Under the pieces are notes generated by a model. That model was given only the letters and a program-made list of their open reading frames with translations, made no database searches and was not told the origin of the DNA. A DNA stretch of 6,720 nucleotides from Lachnospiraceae bacterium (GTDB lineage Bacteria > Bacillota_A > Clostridia > Lachnospirales > Lachnospiraceae), in contig JAFQCI010000038.1 of the NCBI GenBank assembly GCA_017416505.1, positions 1 through 6,720 of the forward strand, read 5' to 3'. The first letter of the stretch is position 1. Each line of letters begins with the position of its first letter. Shown here one piece after another: positions 1 to 5,974 of this stretch. A program made the translations under genes and the position numbers.

Positions 1-540
1 TTTGAGAACATTGATTTGTATGAGGACATTAGTAAGGTAACCGCAGAGGATATCATAAGACTTTTTGGAAAGCCGGATGTTATCTGGGCAAGTCCGGACT
101 GCTCCACATTCAGTATTGCTGCAATCAGTCATCACAGAAGAAAAAATCCGGATACCGGAAGTCTGGAGCCGGTCAGTACCTATGCAAAATTTTGTGATAT
201 GGTGGACCAGCATGTGCTGAAACTCATTGAAGAGTTACAGCCAAGGTATTATTTTATTGAAAATCCCAGAGGCGGTATGCGGAAGATGGAATGGATGAAA
301 GGTCTGCCAAGATACACCGTGACATATTGTCAGTACGGTGACAATCGGATGAAACCGACTGACATCTGGACGAATCACCCTGATCCAAAATTTTTGCCGA
401 TGTGTCATAATGGAGATTCATGTCACGTAGCAGCTCCAAGAGGAAGTAAGACCGGGACACAGGGATTAAAAGGAGCCAGAGAAAGAAGTGTGATACCGCA
501 GAAGTTGTGTGAACACATCGTAGATATCTGCGAAGAGTAA
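1..540 (+). CDS. DNA cytosine-5 methyltransferase, C-terminal part (5' end outside window)
   Basis: This is the C-terminal part of a protein that probably methylates cytosine C5 in DNA using S-adenosylmethionine. The frame is open to base 1, so the SAM-binding N-terminus lies upstream. The catalytic loop reads ASPDCSTFS, with the likely nucleophile Cys codon at 100-102; it corresponds to motif IV, classically PCQ-F-S. ENPRGGMRKM (Glu codon at 259-261) corresponds to the ENV motif VI. The downstream DIWTN segment lies where motif VIII would be. There is little room for a large target-recognition domain, which fits the compact methyltransferases of phages and conjugative elements. It ends 19 nt before the RHH gene, so the two are probably cotranscribed. 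In a conjugative element it could protect incoming DNA from host restriction (inference). A TTG at 16-18 is only an internal codon. The family call is fairly firm; the target sequence is unknown. Confidence 0.8.
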   Translation, partial: FENIDLYEDISKVTAEDIIRLFGKPDVIWASPDCSTFSIAAISHHRRKNPDTGSLEPVSTYAKFCDMVDQHVLKLIEELQPRYYFIENPRGGMRKMEWMKGLPRYTVTYCQYGDNRMKPTDIWTNHPDPKFLPMCHNGDSCHVAAPRGSKTGTQGLKGARERSVIPQKLCEHIVDICEE

Positions 541-559
541 TTTATGAAGGAGGATGAGA

Positions 560-973
560 GTGGCAAGCGAAGGAAAAGTAAGGAAGGGATTTTATATTGA
601 GGAAGACTTGCTAGAACAGATGGATGGATTGCTGGAGCAGGCTGATGTGAAATCAAGAAATGAATTTTTAAATCAGGCATTGAAATTTTATATCGGCTAT
701 CTGACATCAGAGAAAATTGAAAACTATATGCTTTCCACTATCTCCTCAGTGATGCATTCCACAGTGAAGGATAGCGAGAACCGAATGGCCCGTGCGATGT
801 ATAAGCTGGCAGTGGAAACATCTAAACTGTCCCATGTGATTGCATATAGTCATGGAGTGGATGAAGAGGCCCTAAGGAAACTACAGGCAAAGTGTACGGA
901 TGAAGTGAAAAGGATTAATGGTGCGGTAATTTTTGAAGATGCGTATCGCTATCAGAATCCGAATATAAAATAG
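560..973 (+). CDS. Ribbon-helix-helix DNA-binding protein of the mobile-element backbone
   Basis: A 137-residue protein with an N-terminal ribbon-helix-helix fold of the CopG/MetJ/Arc type. A basic beta strand (about residues 5-13, GKVRKGFYI) is followed by helix 1 (14-28) and helix 2 (32-44, SRNEFLNQALKFY). RHH proteins bind DNA as dimers through the paired strands. The rest is helical and may oligomerise or contact a partner. I chose GTG at 560: the ribosome site AAGGAGG (547-553) is 6 nt from it, whereas the in-frame ATG at 554 touches the site with no spacer. It lies between a methyltransferase and, beyond the cargo, a relaxase. RHH proteins in that position are often oriT-binding accessory proteins or autorepressors; which one applies here is inference. 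Confidence 0.8.
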   Translation: MASEGKVRKGFYIEEDLLEQMDGLLEQADVKSRNEFLNQALKFYIGYLTSEKIENYMLSTISSVMHSTVKDSENRMARAMYKLAVETSKLSHVIAYSHGVDEEALRKLQAKCTDEVKRINGAVIFEDAYRYQNPNIK

Positions 974-976
974 AAA

Positions 977-1013
977 AACAGCTATCGATTACCAAATGGT
1001 TTCAATAGCTGTT
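977..1013 (-). terminator. Hairpin terminator of the XRE gene, possibly bidirectional
   Basis: Perfect 9-bp arms AACAGCTAT (977-985) and ATAGCTGTT (1005-1013), with further imperfect pairing inward (ACC/GGT around an AAAT loop). Read leftward, the hairpin is followed by GTTTTTC, giving a typical intrinsic terminator for the leftward regulator gene, whose TAA stop (1012-1014) overlaps the outer arm. Read rightward there is no T-run after the hairpin, but it starts 3 nt beyond the RHH stop and may still slow or stop transcription from that side. Confidence 0.65.
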
Positions 1014-1227
1014 ATTCTGTATCCGGCTCATCCGGTACATATTCCATAATGTCTTCTACTTTGCAATTTAGTATGCGACACAGGTTGTTAATGGTGATAG
1101 TTTTAACTATCTGGTTGTTTCTAAGACGATATAGTTGAGCTTTGTCAACACCATAATCTTTCTGCAAGGAATACTGGCTGATATTTTTTTCTTTTAATGT
1201 TTGCCATAAGCGGTCATATTTAATCAT
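1012..1227 (-). CDS. Small XRE/Cro-C1-type HTH regulator
   Basis: A 71-residue protein that is essentially one helix-turn-helix domain of the Cro/C1 type (the short HTH_26-like form). An initial helix (MIKYDRLWQTLKEKNI) is followed by SQYSLQKDYGVDKAQLYRLRNNQ as the helix-turn-helix, TITINNLCRILNCKVEDIMEYV as the closing helices, and a short acidic tail. A ribosome site, AAGGAG on the minus strand near 1238-1243, sits about 10 nt from the ATG. The gene is divergent from the small genes at 1312-2028, so it probably controls them and itself through the 1228-1311 region; the dyad at 1283-1294 is a candidate site. It is small for a phage-type repressor and has no ligand or protease domain. The family is clear; the target genes are inferred. 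Confidence 0.85.
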   Translation of the reverse strand: MIKYDRLWQTLKEKNISQYSLQKDYGVDKAQLYRLRNNQIVKTITINNLCRILNCKVEDIMEYVPDEPDTE

Positions 1228-1246
1228 TGTACTACCACTCCTTTAC

Positions 1247-1275
1247 TTGTATTTTAAAAGTCGGGTAGGTATAAT
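1247..1275 (+). promoter_or_regulatory. Sigma-A-type promoter for the 1312-2028 genes
   Basis: A perfect -10 box TATAAT (1270-1275) lies 17 nt downstream of a partial -35 box TTGTAT (1247-1252). Transcription should start near 1282, about 30 nt before the ATG at 1312. This argues against the in-frame GTG at 1282 as a start, because it would sit at the 5' end of the mRNA with no ribosome site. The promoter lies in the divergent region shared with the XRE gene, just upstream of its leader. Confidence 0.6.
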
Positions 1276-1282
1276 AATAGGG

Positions 1283-1294
1283 TGCGTGTACGCA
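1283..1294. promoter_or_regulatory. Candidate operator dyad at the transcription start
   Basis: The perfect inverted repeat TGCGT-GT-ACGCA lies 8-19 nt downstream of the -10 box, across the expected start of transcription. A protein bound there would block initiation or early elongation. The neighbouring XRE protein, a dimer-type HTH regulator, is the obvious candidate ligand. The arms are only 5 bp long, so chance cannot be excluded. Confidence 0.35.
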
Positions 1295-1311
1295 GTAGAA
1301 AGGGCGTTCTG

Positions 1312-1737
1312 ATGAAGACTGTAAAAAATGGAGATGTAGTATATTTTAAACTGTATGATGAAGATTTATTAAAGTATGGTATCAATGTGGAACATCTACA
1401 AAAAAGGAAACCGTTTACTGAGAAACTGCTATTTGATTTATTGCAATGTGGAAACGAGCAGTATGGTATAGACTTAGAATGTAGGATAAAAGATATTGTT
1501 TCAGATAGTTTTGAGAATGCGGTTGTAATCAGTATTCCCCAAAAGTCTAATATTTATTTTGTGCAGAACGAATGGATGGAAGAGGAATGTATTATTGATG
1601 GAATACAGGAAATATTTCGGACTCTGCCGGATGAGCGGATAGAAGTAGGGGATATGACTGATTCAGAAAAGGCAGAATATTTGAAACTATTGCGTAGCGA
1701 TGAAGGTAGGAACATTATTCGGGATAATTTTATATAA
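1312..1737 (+). CDS. Unknown protein, faintly MecA N-domain-like
   Basis: A 141-residue soluble acidic protein with no signal peptide or membrane segment. I chose ATG at 1312 because AAAGGG (1299-1304) lies 7 nt upstream; a GTG at 1282 coincides with the expected transcription start. I do not recognise it firmly. The first 80 residues follow the pattern of the MecA/YpbH adaptor N-domain: a short strand (DVVYFKLYDEDL), a Gly-containing turn, a helix (EKLLFDLLQCGNEQYG), then alternating strands ending in AVVISIPQ. MecA adaptors deliver proteins to ClpC, but the usual C-terminal ClpC-binding half is not evident. The tail is acidic and helical (DSEKAEYLKLLRSDEGRNIIRD). It is 24 nt from the next gene and probably shares its mRNA. 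A role as a proteolysis adaptor or anti-host factor would be speculation. Confidence 0.75.
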   Translation: MKTVKNGDVVYFKLYDEDLLKYGINVEHLQKRKPFTEKLLFDLLQCGNEQYGIDLECRIKDIVSDSFENAVVISIPQKSNIYFVQNEWMEEECIIDGIQEIFRTLPDERIEVGDMTDSEKAEYLKLLRSDEGRNIIRDNFI

Positions 1738-1761
1738 GGAATTTCATGAGTGGGTGATTGA

Positions 1762-2028
1762 ATGGGGACAAAAGAACATCAGGCAACAGAGAAGATGGAA
1801 TTGGATAAAAATACAATATTGGGAATTGTATTTAAGGCTATGGAAAATGGTGGCTTCGGTACGTTTGATACTATGGTAGCCATATGCGAGGCAAGCGAAC
1901 TGATAGATAATGCGGATATGGAACAGTGCAAATCAGATTATTTTAAATGGCTTCGTGATGCACGATACGAAAAAAGTGACTTCCGCAGATTCTGTAAAAA
2001 AGTAAAGGATTATTTTGAGAAAAAATAA
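1762..2028 (+). CDS. Hypothetical small helical protein
   Basis: An 88-residue charged protein, predicted mostly helical from its composition, with no transmembrane segment or known motif. The first 12 residues are polar and probably disordered. A helix follows (KNTILGIVFKAMENGG), then a region with FDTMVAICEASELID, then a basic aromatic C-terminus (YFKWLRDARYEKSDFRRFCKKVKDYFEKK). The ribosome site is weak (GTGGGTGA just upstream), and a four-codon frame starting at 1746 precedes it, so translation may depend on the upstream gene 24 nt away. An internal ATG at 1795 has no better site. Its basic tail could contact nucleic acid, but nothing in the sequence proves that. Confidence 0.6.
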   Translation: MGTKEHQATEKMELDKNTILGIVFKAMENGGFGTFDTMVAICEASELIDNADMEQCKSDYFKWLRDARYEKSDFRRFCKKVKDYFEKK

Positions 2029-2055
2029 ATGGGGATATTCTTTGAACTTTGGTAG

Positions 2056-2064
2056 TGTTATAAT
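2056..2064 (+). promoter_or_regulatory. Orphan extended -10 element
   Basis: TG-T-TATAAT is a full extended -10 box. A matching -35 at 17 nt is poor (TATTCT), and the good-looking TTGAAC at 2042-2047 is too close at 11 nt. No rightward gene follows before 2774. Downstream there is only a 13-codon frame (GTG at 2065 to TAG at 2104-2106) and then the antisense strand of the TetR gene. It is either a relic promoter or the source of an antisense transcript. Confidence 0.3.
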
Positions 2065-2122
2065 GTGAAAGCAGAATCAAATTTGAATTTTCCTATGCAA
2101 TGTTAGAATGTTGGTTAGAGGA

Positions 2123-2665
2123 CTATTTAGTATATTTTTGAAGTAATGTATCCCCGCCAACGGATAAGAAACCTGCTAATTCTTCAACAGGAATGGAACA
2201 GTCATTTTTTATCCAATCGACCAATAATTTATAGAGTCCGCCAGCTAAAAAAGAACGCACATAAGGTGTAACATTTTGCAAGGGTTCTATTTTCTGGTAG
2301 AATAATTCCAAATAGTAATAAAATCTTTCCATTAACTGCATGGAAAGACCGGAGCGAATGAGGGTCGCTAAAAATTCTTTTTCCTCAGATTTCCAAAATT
2401 CAAAGAAAATACATGCCATATCATAATGGGTATGTATTTTTTTTGTTTCAAGCTGAGTTATAAAACGAATAAAACATTCCTCTAAGTGTTGCAACAAAAT
2501 GCCCTCTTTGGAAGTGTAGCTTCGATAATAAGTCATTCTGGAAACACCGGCATAATCACATAATTCACCAATGGTGATAGAATCAATAGATTTTTTATTT
2601 AACATCTGCATTAGGGCAGTATACAAACATTGCTGATTAAATGTTTTCTGTTCCATATTATTCAA
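2123..2665 (-). CDS. TetR/AcrR-family transcriptional repressor
   Basis: A 180-residue protein of normal TetR size. The N-terminal helix-turn-helix covers about residues 10-55: LYTALMQMLNKKSIDSITIGELCDYAGVSR, then the typical MTYYRSYTSKEGIL recognition and linker segment. The C-terminal ligand domain is helical, and AGGLYKLLVDWIKNDCSIPVEELAGFL resembles the clostridial TetR_C_8-type (DhaS-like) ends. I chose TTG at 2663-2665 because GGAG lies 9 nt upstream; the ATG three codons later would be 18 nt away. The gene is divergent from the lipocalin-hydrolase operon, and the shared 108-nt gap holds a near-perfect palindrome over the operon's -10 box. It therefore most likely represses that operon, and perhaps itself, until a small ligand binds. 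The ligand is unknown but is plausibly the substrate of the operon's enzymes. Confidence 0.9.
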   Translation of the reverse strand: MNNMEQKTFNQQCLYTALMQMLNKKSIDSITIGELCDYAGVSRMTYYRSYTSKEGILLQHLEECFIRFITQLETKKIHTHYDMACIFFEFWKSEEKEFLATLIRSGLSMQLMERFYYYLELFYQKIEPLQNVTPYVRSFLAGGLYKLLVDWIKNDCSIPVEELAGFLSVGGDTLLQKYTK

Positions 2666-2705
2666 AACAAATTTCTCCTTTTGTCACACCACATGTTCTG
2701 GAATA

Positions 2706-2735
2706 TTGACGGTTATATTTTTATGGTGTTACAAT
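2706..2735 (+). promoter_or_regulatory. Promoter of the lipocalin-hydrolase operon
   Basis: TTGACG (2706-2711), an 18-nt spacer and TACAAT (2730-2735) each match the sigma-A consensus at five of six positions. The start site would be near 2742, about 30 nt before the ATG at 2774. The -10 box lies wholly inside the palindrome at 2723-2746, the usual layout for repression by a TetR protein. On the opposite strand TTACAA (2735-2740) and TATAAC (2712-2717), 17 nt apart, form a plausible promoter for the TetR gene, also overlapping the palindrome. Confidence 0.7.
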
Positions 2736-2746
2736 TGTAACATCAT
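2723..2746. promoter_or_regulatory. TetR-type operator palindrome
   Basis: The core TGTTACAATTGTAACA (2727-2742) is a perfect 16-bp palindrome. ATG and CAT extend it on either side after one mismatched pair, giving 11 of 12 matched pairs over 24 bp. It lies between the divergent TetR gene and the operon at 2774 and covers the -10 box of the operon promoter. Its length, symmetry and place are as expected for an autoregulated TetR operator. Confidence 0.75.
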
Positions 2747-2773
2747 TACTGGAGTTAGTAAAGGAGGTAATTT

Positions 2774-3871
2774 ATGAGTAAAAAGAAAATTGCTCGTCTT
2801 GCAAATTTAGATTCGGATTATAAAAGACTGGGTATAAAAAGAAATGAGATTGCTCTGGCAGAAGATGGTTTGCATACGAATGGAAAATTCGGTGAATATG
2901 AGTGGTGGTACTTTGATGGAAAAATGGACGATGGCTCGAATTTAGTTATTGTGTTTTATTCACAGCCGGTTACCGCAGCTATACCATTCTATTCTCCAAG
3001 TATCACGTTTTCGCTGACAAAAGATGGAAAACATATTCAGGACAGTATTGCATTAAAAATGAAAGACTGCTCGTTTGACAGGGAAAAATGTTCCTTGAAA
3101 CTGGGGAAATCTTACTGCGAAGGAGACTTGAAAAATTATAAGCTGCACTATGAAACTGACAGAGTGGTGGCAGATGTGACACTTGCAAGCAGCACACAAT
3201 CTTGGAGACCGGAGACAGGTCATTTCCTTTTTGATGAGACAAAGTATTTTGCATGGTTTCCATCTGTTCCGGAAGGAAAAATGGAAGCAACAATTACCGT
3301 AGATGGAGAAACGATGACATTTACCGGCACAGGATATCATGACCATAACTGGGGAAATATAGGCATGTTTTGGATTATGCACCATTGGTATTGGGGAAGA
3401 GCCAAGATAGGTGAATATCAGGTAATCTCCAGTTACATAACAGCTCATAAGCCATATAGTTATGAACATTTTCCAATCTTCCTCATTTCTAAAAATGGAA
3501 AAAAATTAGGCGATAATCCGAAATATTTAACATATTCTCAATCTGAACCCGATTTTGACGTGGTTACAGAAAAACATTATCATAAAAAATTAGTATATGA
3601 CTATAACGATGGTGTTCAGCACTACAAAGTAACCTATTCAGCAGAAAAAATAATTGAGACTTTTGTAGTGGCAGATAGCAAAACCAGCGTTCAGGCAAAA
3701 TCAAATCCGGTTCTAAATTGGATTGTAAAACAGGCAAAACTGGCTCCAAGTTACATCCGAATGATAGGTACTGTCACTTTGGAAAAATATGAAAATGATA
3801 AGGTTGTTGAATGCATAAATGCTCCGGGACTTTGGGAACAGATGTATTTTGGTTTGGATGAAGATGTGTAA
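2774..3871 (+). CDS. CrtC/AttH-type lipocalin-fold protein (double lipocalin domain)
   Basis: A 365-residue cytosolic protein with no signal peptide, preceded by an excellent ribosome site (AAGGAGG at 2761-2767, 6 nt spacing). It has the hallmarks of the CrtC/AttH family, two consecutive lipocalin-like barrels. EWWYFDG (residues 43-49) lies near the start of the first barrel. GTGYHDHNWG (185-194) followed by HHWYWGR (203-209) marks the second and supplies the conserved Asp/His residues thought to be catalytic in carotenoid 1,2-hydratases. Relatives include AttH-like proteins and the fungal lipocalin-fold Diels-Alderases, so the family fold binds hydrophobic substrates and the chemistry varies. 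No carotenoid genes lie nearby, so hydration of carotenoids is unlikely here. It is the first gene of a TetR-controlled operon with two hydrolases, which suggests it modifies or binds the same hydrophobic compound. Family call firm, reaction unknown. Confidence 0.88.
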   Translation: MSKKKIARLANLDSDYKRLGIKRNEIALAEDGLHTNGKFGEYEWWYFDGKMDDGSNLVIVFYSQPVTAAIPFYSPSITFSLTKDGKHIQDSIALKMKDCSFDREKCSLKLGKSYCEGDLKNYKLHYETDRVVADVTLASSTQSWRPETGHFLFDETKYFAWFPSVPEGKMEATITVDGETMTFTGTGYHDHNWGNIGMFWIMHHWYWGRAKIGEYQVISSYITAHKPYSYEHFPIFLISKNGKKLGDNPKYLTYSQSEPDFDVVTEKHYHKKLVYDYNDGVQHYKVTYSAEKIIETFVVADSKTSVQAKSNPVLNWIVKQAKLAPSYIRMIGTVTLEKYENDKVVECINAPGLWEQMYFGLDEDV

Positions 3872-3874
3872 ATT

Positions 3875-3973
3875 ATGAATAAAAAAGATGTTGTCATTCT
3901 ATTGTTTATAATTGTAGCAGCAATAATTTTAGGGGCAGTTTGTGGAAAGTTATTATTGGACAATCTCATATGA
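3875..3973 (+). CDS. 32-residue single-helix membrane peptide
   Basis: A short frame starting 3 nt after the lipocalin stop encodes 32 residues: a polar start (MNKKD), one hydrophobic helix (about residues 6-27, VVILLFIIVAAIILGAVCGKLL) and a short LDNLI tail. Its TGA stop overlaps the ATG of the following hydrolase in an ATGA arrangement, the usual sign of translational coupling. There is no clear ribosome site, so it would be read by ribosomes arriving from the lipocalin gene. The KKD start and the helix suggest an N-in orientation. It may anchor or partner one of the membrane-bound hydrolases, or exist mainly to couple their translation. Against a frameshift relic: the next protein has its own complete signal anchor. 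No homologue is recognised. Confidence 0.6.
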   Translation: MNKKDVVILLFIIVAAIILGAVCGKLLLDNLI

Positions 3974-4899
3974 AAAAAAGAACCAAAATAATAGTATATG
4001 TTGTCGTTTTTATCTTTACATTTTTATGTAGTGCCGTGGTAAGAATACAGCAATTAGGCAGTGCCCCTATGAAACTGATTGCTGTTGACTGGAATGAGTC
4101 TGTTGGAAGTATCTATAAGGATATGGAGTACGAAAACAGTAATGGTCATAAATATGATTTGTATATTCCAAATGGATTGGATAAAAGCGAGCCTCAATAT
4201 TTAATCGTGTATGTACATGGTGGAAGTTTTAACTCTGGTTCAAAGGAAGATGGGGATGCATGGTGTAAATTTTATGCATCAAAAGGCTATATTACTGCAA
4301 CAGTAGATTATACCTTGCAAAATCAAGGCAGGGATGCACCGATAAGTTTGATGAATGCCGAAATAAAAAATGCCATTAAGGCAATCAGGCAGGAAACAGA
4401 AAATATGGGATATACTATAATTTCCATGGCTTCCTGTGGTGTATCTGCTGGTGGTACTTTAGCAATGAATTTAGCTTATAGCGGGGATTCGGTTATTCCT
4501 GTAAAATTTGTGTTTCAATTAGCAGCACCGACCTATTTTGAACCGAATGACTGGGAACTGCTTATGAAAGTAAATGGATGGGAATCAAAAGAGGAATTTT
4601 TAAGGCAGATGACAGGAATGAAACTTAGTAGTACAAATTATAGTTCCGAAATAGCAAAAATTTCACCGGCTTCTCTTGTAAATGAAAATATTCCACCGAC
4701 TCTGATTGGGTATGGACTTATAGACCATTGTGTACCATTAAATCAAAAATTTTATCTTATGGATGCATTTAGGGAACATGATGTGATTTATGAGTATATC
4801 GAATTTCCAAAATCCAATCACGGAATGTATAATGACTTGGATAAGTTGCAAATGTTCATTGATATGTCGCTGGAATATTGTGAGTTATACTTGAGATGA
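3970..4899 (+). CDS. Membrane-anchored alpha/beta hydrolase, carboxylesterase type
   Basis: A 309-residue hydrolase with an N-terminal anchor (MKKRTK then IIVYVVVFIFTFLCSAVV, residues 7-24) and no lipobox or clear cleavage site, so the enzyme domain should face outside the cell. The alpha/beta-hydrolase signs are complete: oxyanion loop HGGSFNSG (83-90), nucleophile elbow GVSAGG with Ser159, acid Asp252 in GLIDHCVP, and His284 in SNHGMY. The HGG motif and spacing place it with the BD-FAE/hormone-sensitive-lipase-like esterases, which cleave small esters. I chose ATG at 3970, which overlaps the small membrane peptide's stop by 4 nt and begins at the basic edge of the anchor. A TTG at 3940 with AGGGG before it is a weaker alternative that adds ten residues. 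Third gene of the operon. Confidence 0.9.
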   Translation: MKKRTKIIVYVVVFIFTFLCSAVVRIQQLGSAPMKLIAVDWNESVGSIYKDMEYENSNGHKYDLYIPNGLDKSEPQYLIVYVHGGSFNSGSKEDGDAWCKFYASKGYITATVDYTLQNQGRDAPISLMNAEIKNAIKAIRQETENMGYTIISMASCGVSAGGTLAMNLAYSGDSVIPVKFVFQLAAPTYFEPNDWELLMKVNGWESKEEFLRQMTGMKLSSTNYSSEIAKISPASLVNENIPPTLIGYGLIDHCVPLNQKFYLMDAFREHDVIYEYIEFPKSNHGMYNDLDKLQMFIDMSLEYCELYLR

Positions 4900-4957
4900 T
4901 TTTTGATTTACTAAATAAGTGGAGGTTGTTTCCTTTGAGGAAGTAAAAAGAAAGAGG

Positions 4958-5887
4958 ATGAAAAAGCTGTTGAAATTGATAGGAATAATTATGCTGGTAA
5001 TTATTGTATTGCTTGTAGTTTTTTTGCTTCGGGCATCCGGCAAGCCAGCTGTACCTAATGATTATTACGAAACCGTAGAGACGGATGGTGAAATTGAAAC
5101 CAAATATATGAGCTGTGGTTCTTACGAAGTTTCCCACTATGAGGAAGCTGCTCTGCAGGGATTTGGGAAATACATCATCTATTATCCGTCCGAGATGGAA
5201 CATGAGAATGAGAAGTATCCTGTAGTGGTCTTTGCAAATGGTAGTGGATGTAAGGTGTCGAAATACCCTGCTCTTTTAAAACATCTGGCATCATGGGGTT
5301 TTATAGCTATTGGTACAGAGGAAGAAAATGACTGGAATGGTTTTGCGTCAGAAATGTGTGTGCGACATCTTATAAGACTGAATGAGACCGAAATAATCAA
5401 TGAAACAAATAATGTTTTTTATGGCAAGGTTGATCTGAATAATGTGGGAATCACAGGTCACAGTCAAGGGGGTGTAGGTGTGTTCAGTGCCATAACAGTA
5501 CAGGAACACAGAGACATTTTCAAAGCAGCCGTTTCTCTTTCTCCTGCTAATAAAGAATTGGCACACAATATAGAATGGGAATATGATGTTACGATAATCA
5601 AAACTCCTATTCTGCTGGTATCCGGAGCCGGTGGTGGTGATGATTGGGTAGTTACCGGAGAGCAATTAGAAAGTATTTATAGTGACATTCAGACTGATAA
5701 ATGTATGATGCGAAGAAAAAATACTGCTCATGGAGAAGTGCTTTATTCCGCAGACGGATATGTGACAGCATGGTTTATGTGGTTGTTGCAGGGAGATGAA
5801 TATGCAGCAAAAGCATTTATTGGTGAGGATGCTGAGATTTTGAATAACAGTCTGTACCAAGATCAGCAAAGTGACATTGAAAAATAA
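4958..5887 (+). CDS. Second membrane-anchored alpha/beta hydrolase (PET-hydrolase/chlorophyllase-like)
   Basis: With ATG at 4958 this is a 309-residue hydrolase. It has a basic N-terminus (MKKLLK), a strong hydrophobic anchor (IGIIMLVIIVLLVVFLL, residues 8-24) and an extracellular catalytic domain. The elbow GHSQGG holds Ser169. The acid is Asp228 or the adjacent Asp229 (GAGGGDDW), and the base is His258 (NTAHGEV). YPVVVFANGSG and the GHSQGG context resemble the dienelactone-hydrolase, chlorophyllase and cutinase-like group rather than the HGG esterases, so the two hydrolases are not simple duplicates. The start is uncertain: AGAGG touches the ATG, while an in-frame GTG at 4919 adds 13 residues but has no ribosome site before it; GGAGG at 4921-4925 serves neither. 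It is last in the operon, 58 nt after the first hydrolase. A serine hydrolase is nearly certain; the substrate is unknown. Confidence 0.88.
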   Translation: MKKLLKLIGIIMLVIIVLLVVFLLRASGKPAVPNDYYETVETDGEIETKYMSCGSYEVSHYEEAALQGFGKYIIYYPSEMEHENEKYPVVVFANGSGCKVSKYPALLKHLASWGFIAIGTEEENDWNGFASEMCVRHLIRLNETEIINETNNVFYGKVDLNNVGITGHSQGGVGVFSAITVQEHRDIFKAAVSLSPANKELAHNIEWEYDVTIIKTPILLVSGAGGGDDWVVTGEQLESIYSDIQTDKCMMRRKNTAHGEVLYSADGYVTAWFMWLLQGDEYAAKAFIGEDAEILNNSLYQDQQSDIEK

Positions 5888-5974
5888 GGGGCAGAAGAAA
5901 AATAACATGATTGAGAAGAATGGGATACTTAAAATTTTAGGCTTCTGTTGAGTTTCGAAAGTACGCACAAATTT

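Noticed and set aside
554..559. ATG at 554 as the start of the RHH gene
   Set aside because: The ribosome site AAGGAGG ends directly against this ATG; GTG at 560 has a normal 6-nt spacing.
1282..1311. GTG at 1282 as the start of the 1312 gene
   Set aside because: It coincides with the expected transcription start of the TATAAT promoter and has no ribosome site, while ATG at 1312 has AAAGGG at a normal distance.
3003..3469. Long leftward open frames opposite the lipocalin gene, and similar ones opposite both hydrolases, the methyltransferase and the relaxase
   Set aside because: They lie wholly inside well-supported genes, lack ribosome sites and known motifs, and encode low-complexity Ser/Phe/Ile-rich products typical of antisense shadows.
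2774..3871. Calling this gene a carotenoid 1,2-hydratase (crtC)
   Set aside because: The family motifs are present, but no carotenoid synthesis gene is in the window and the fold family carries several different activities, so the specific enzyme name is not supported.
3875..3973. The 32-codon frame as a frameshifted N-terminus of the first hydrolase
   Set aside because: The hydrolase has its own complete basic start and membrane helix from 3970, so no missing segment needs explaining.
5888..5950. A terminator directly after the second hydrolase (CAGAAG/CTTCTG arms; TAAAATTTTA dyad)
   Set aside because: The first pair is only 6 bp with a loop of about 44 nt, and the second is weak and AT-only with no T-run after it. 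The hairpin at 6014 is a far better terminator.
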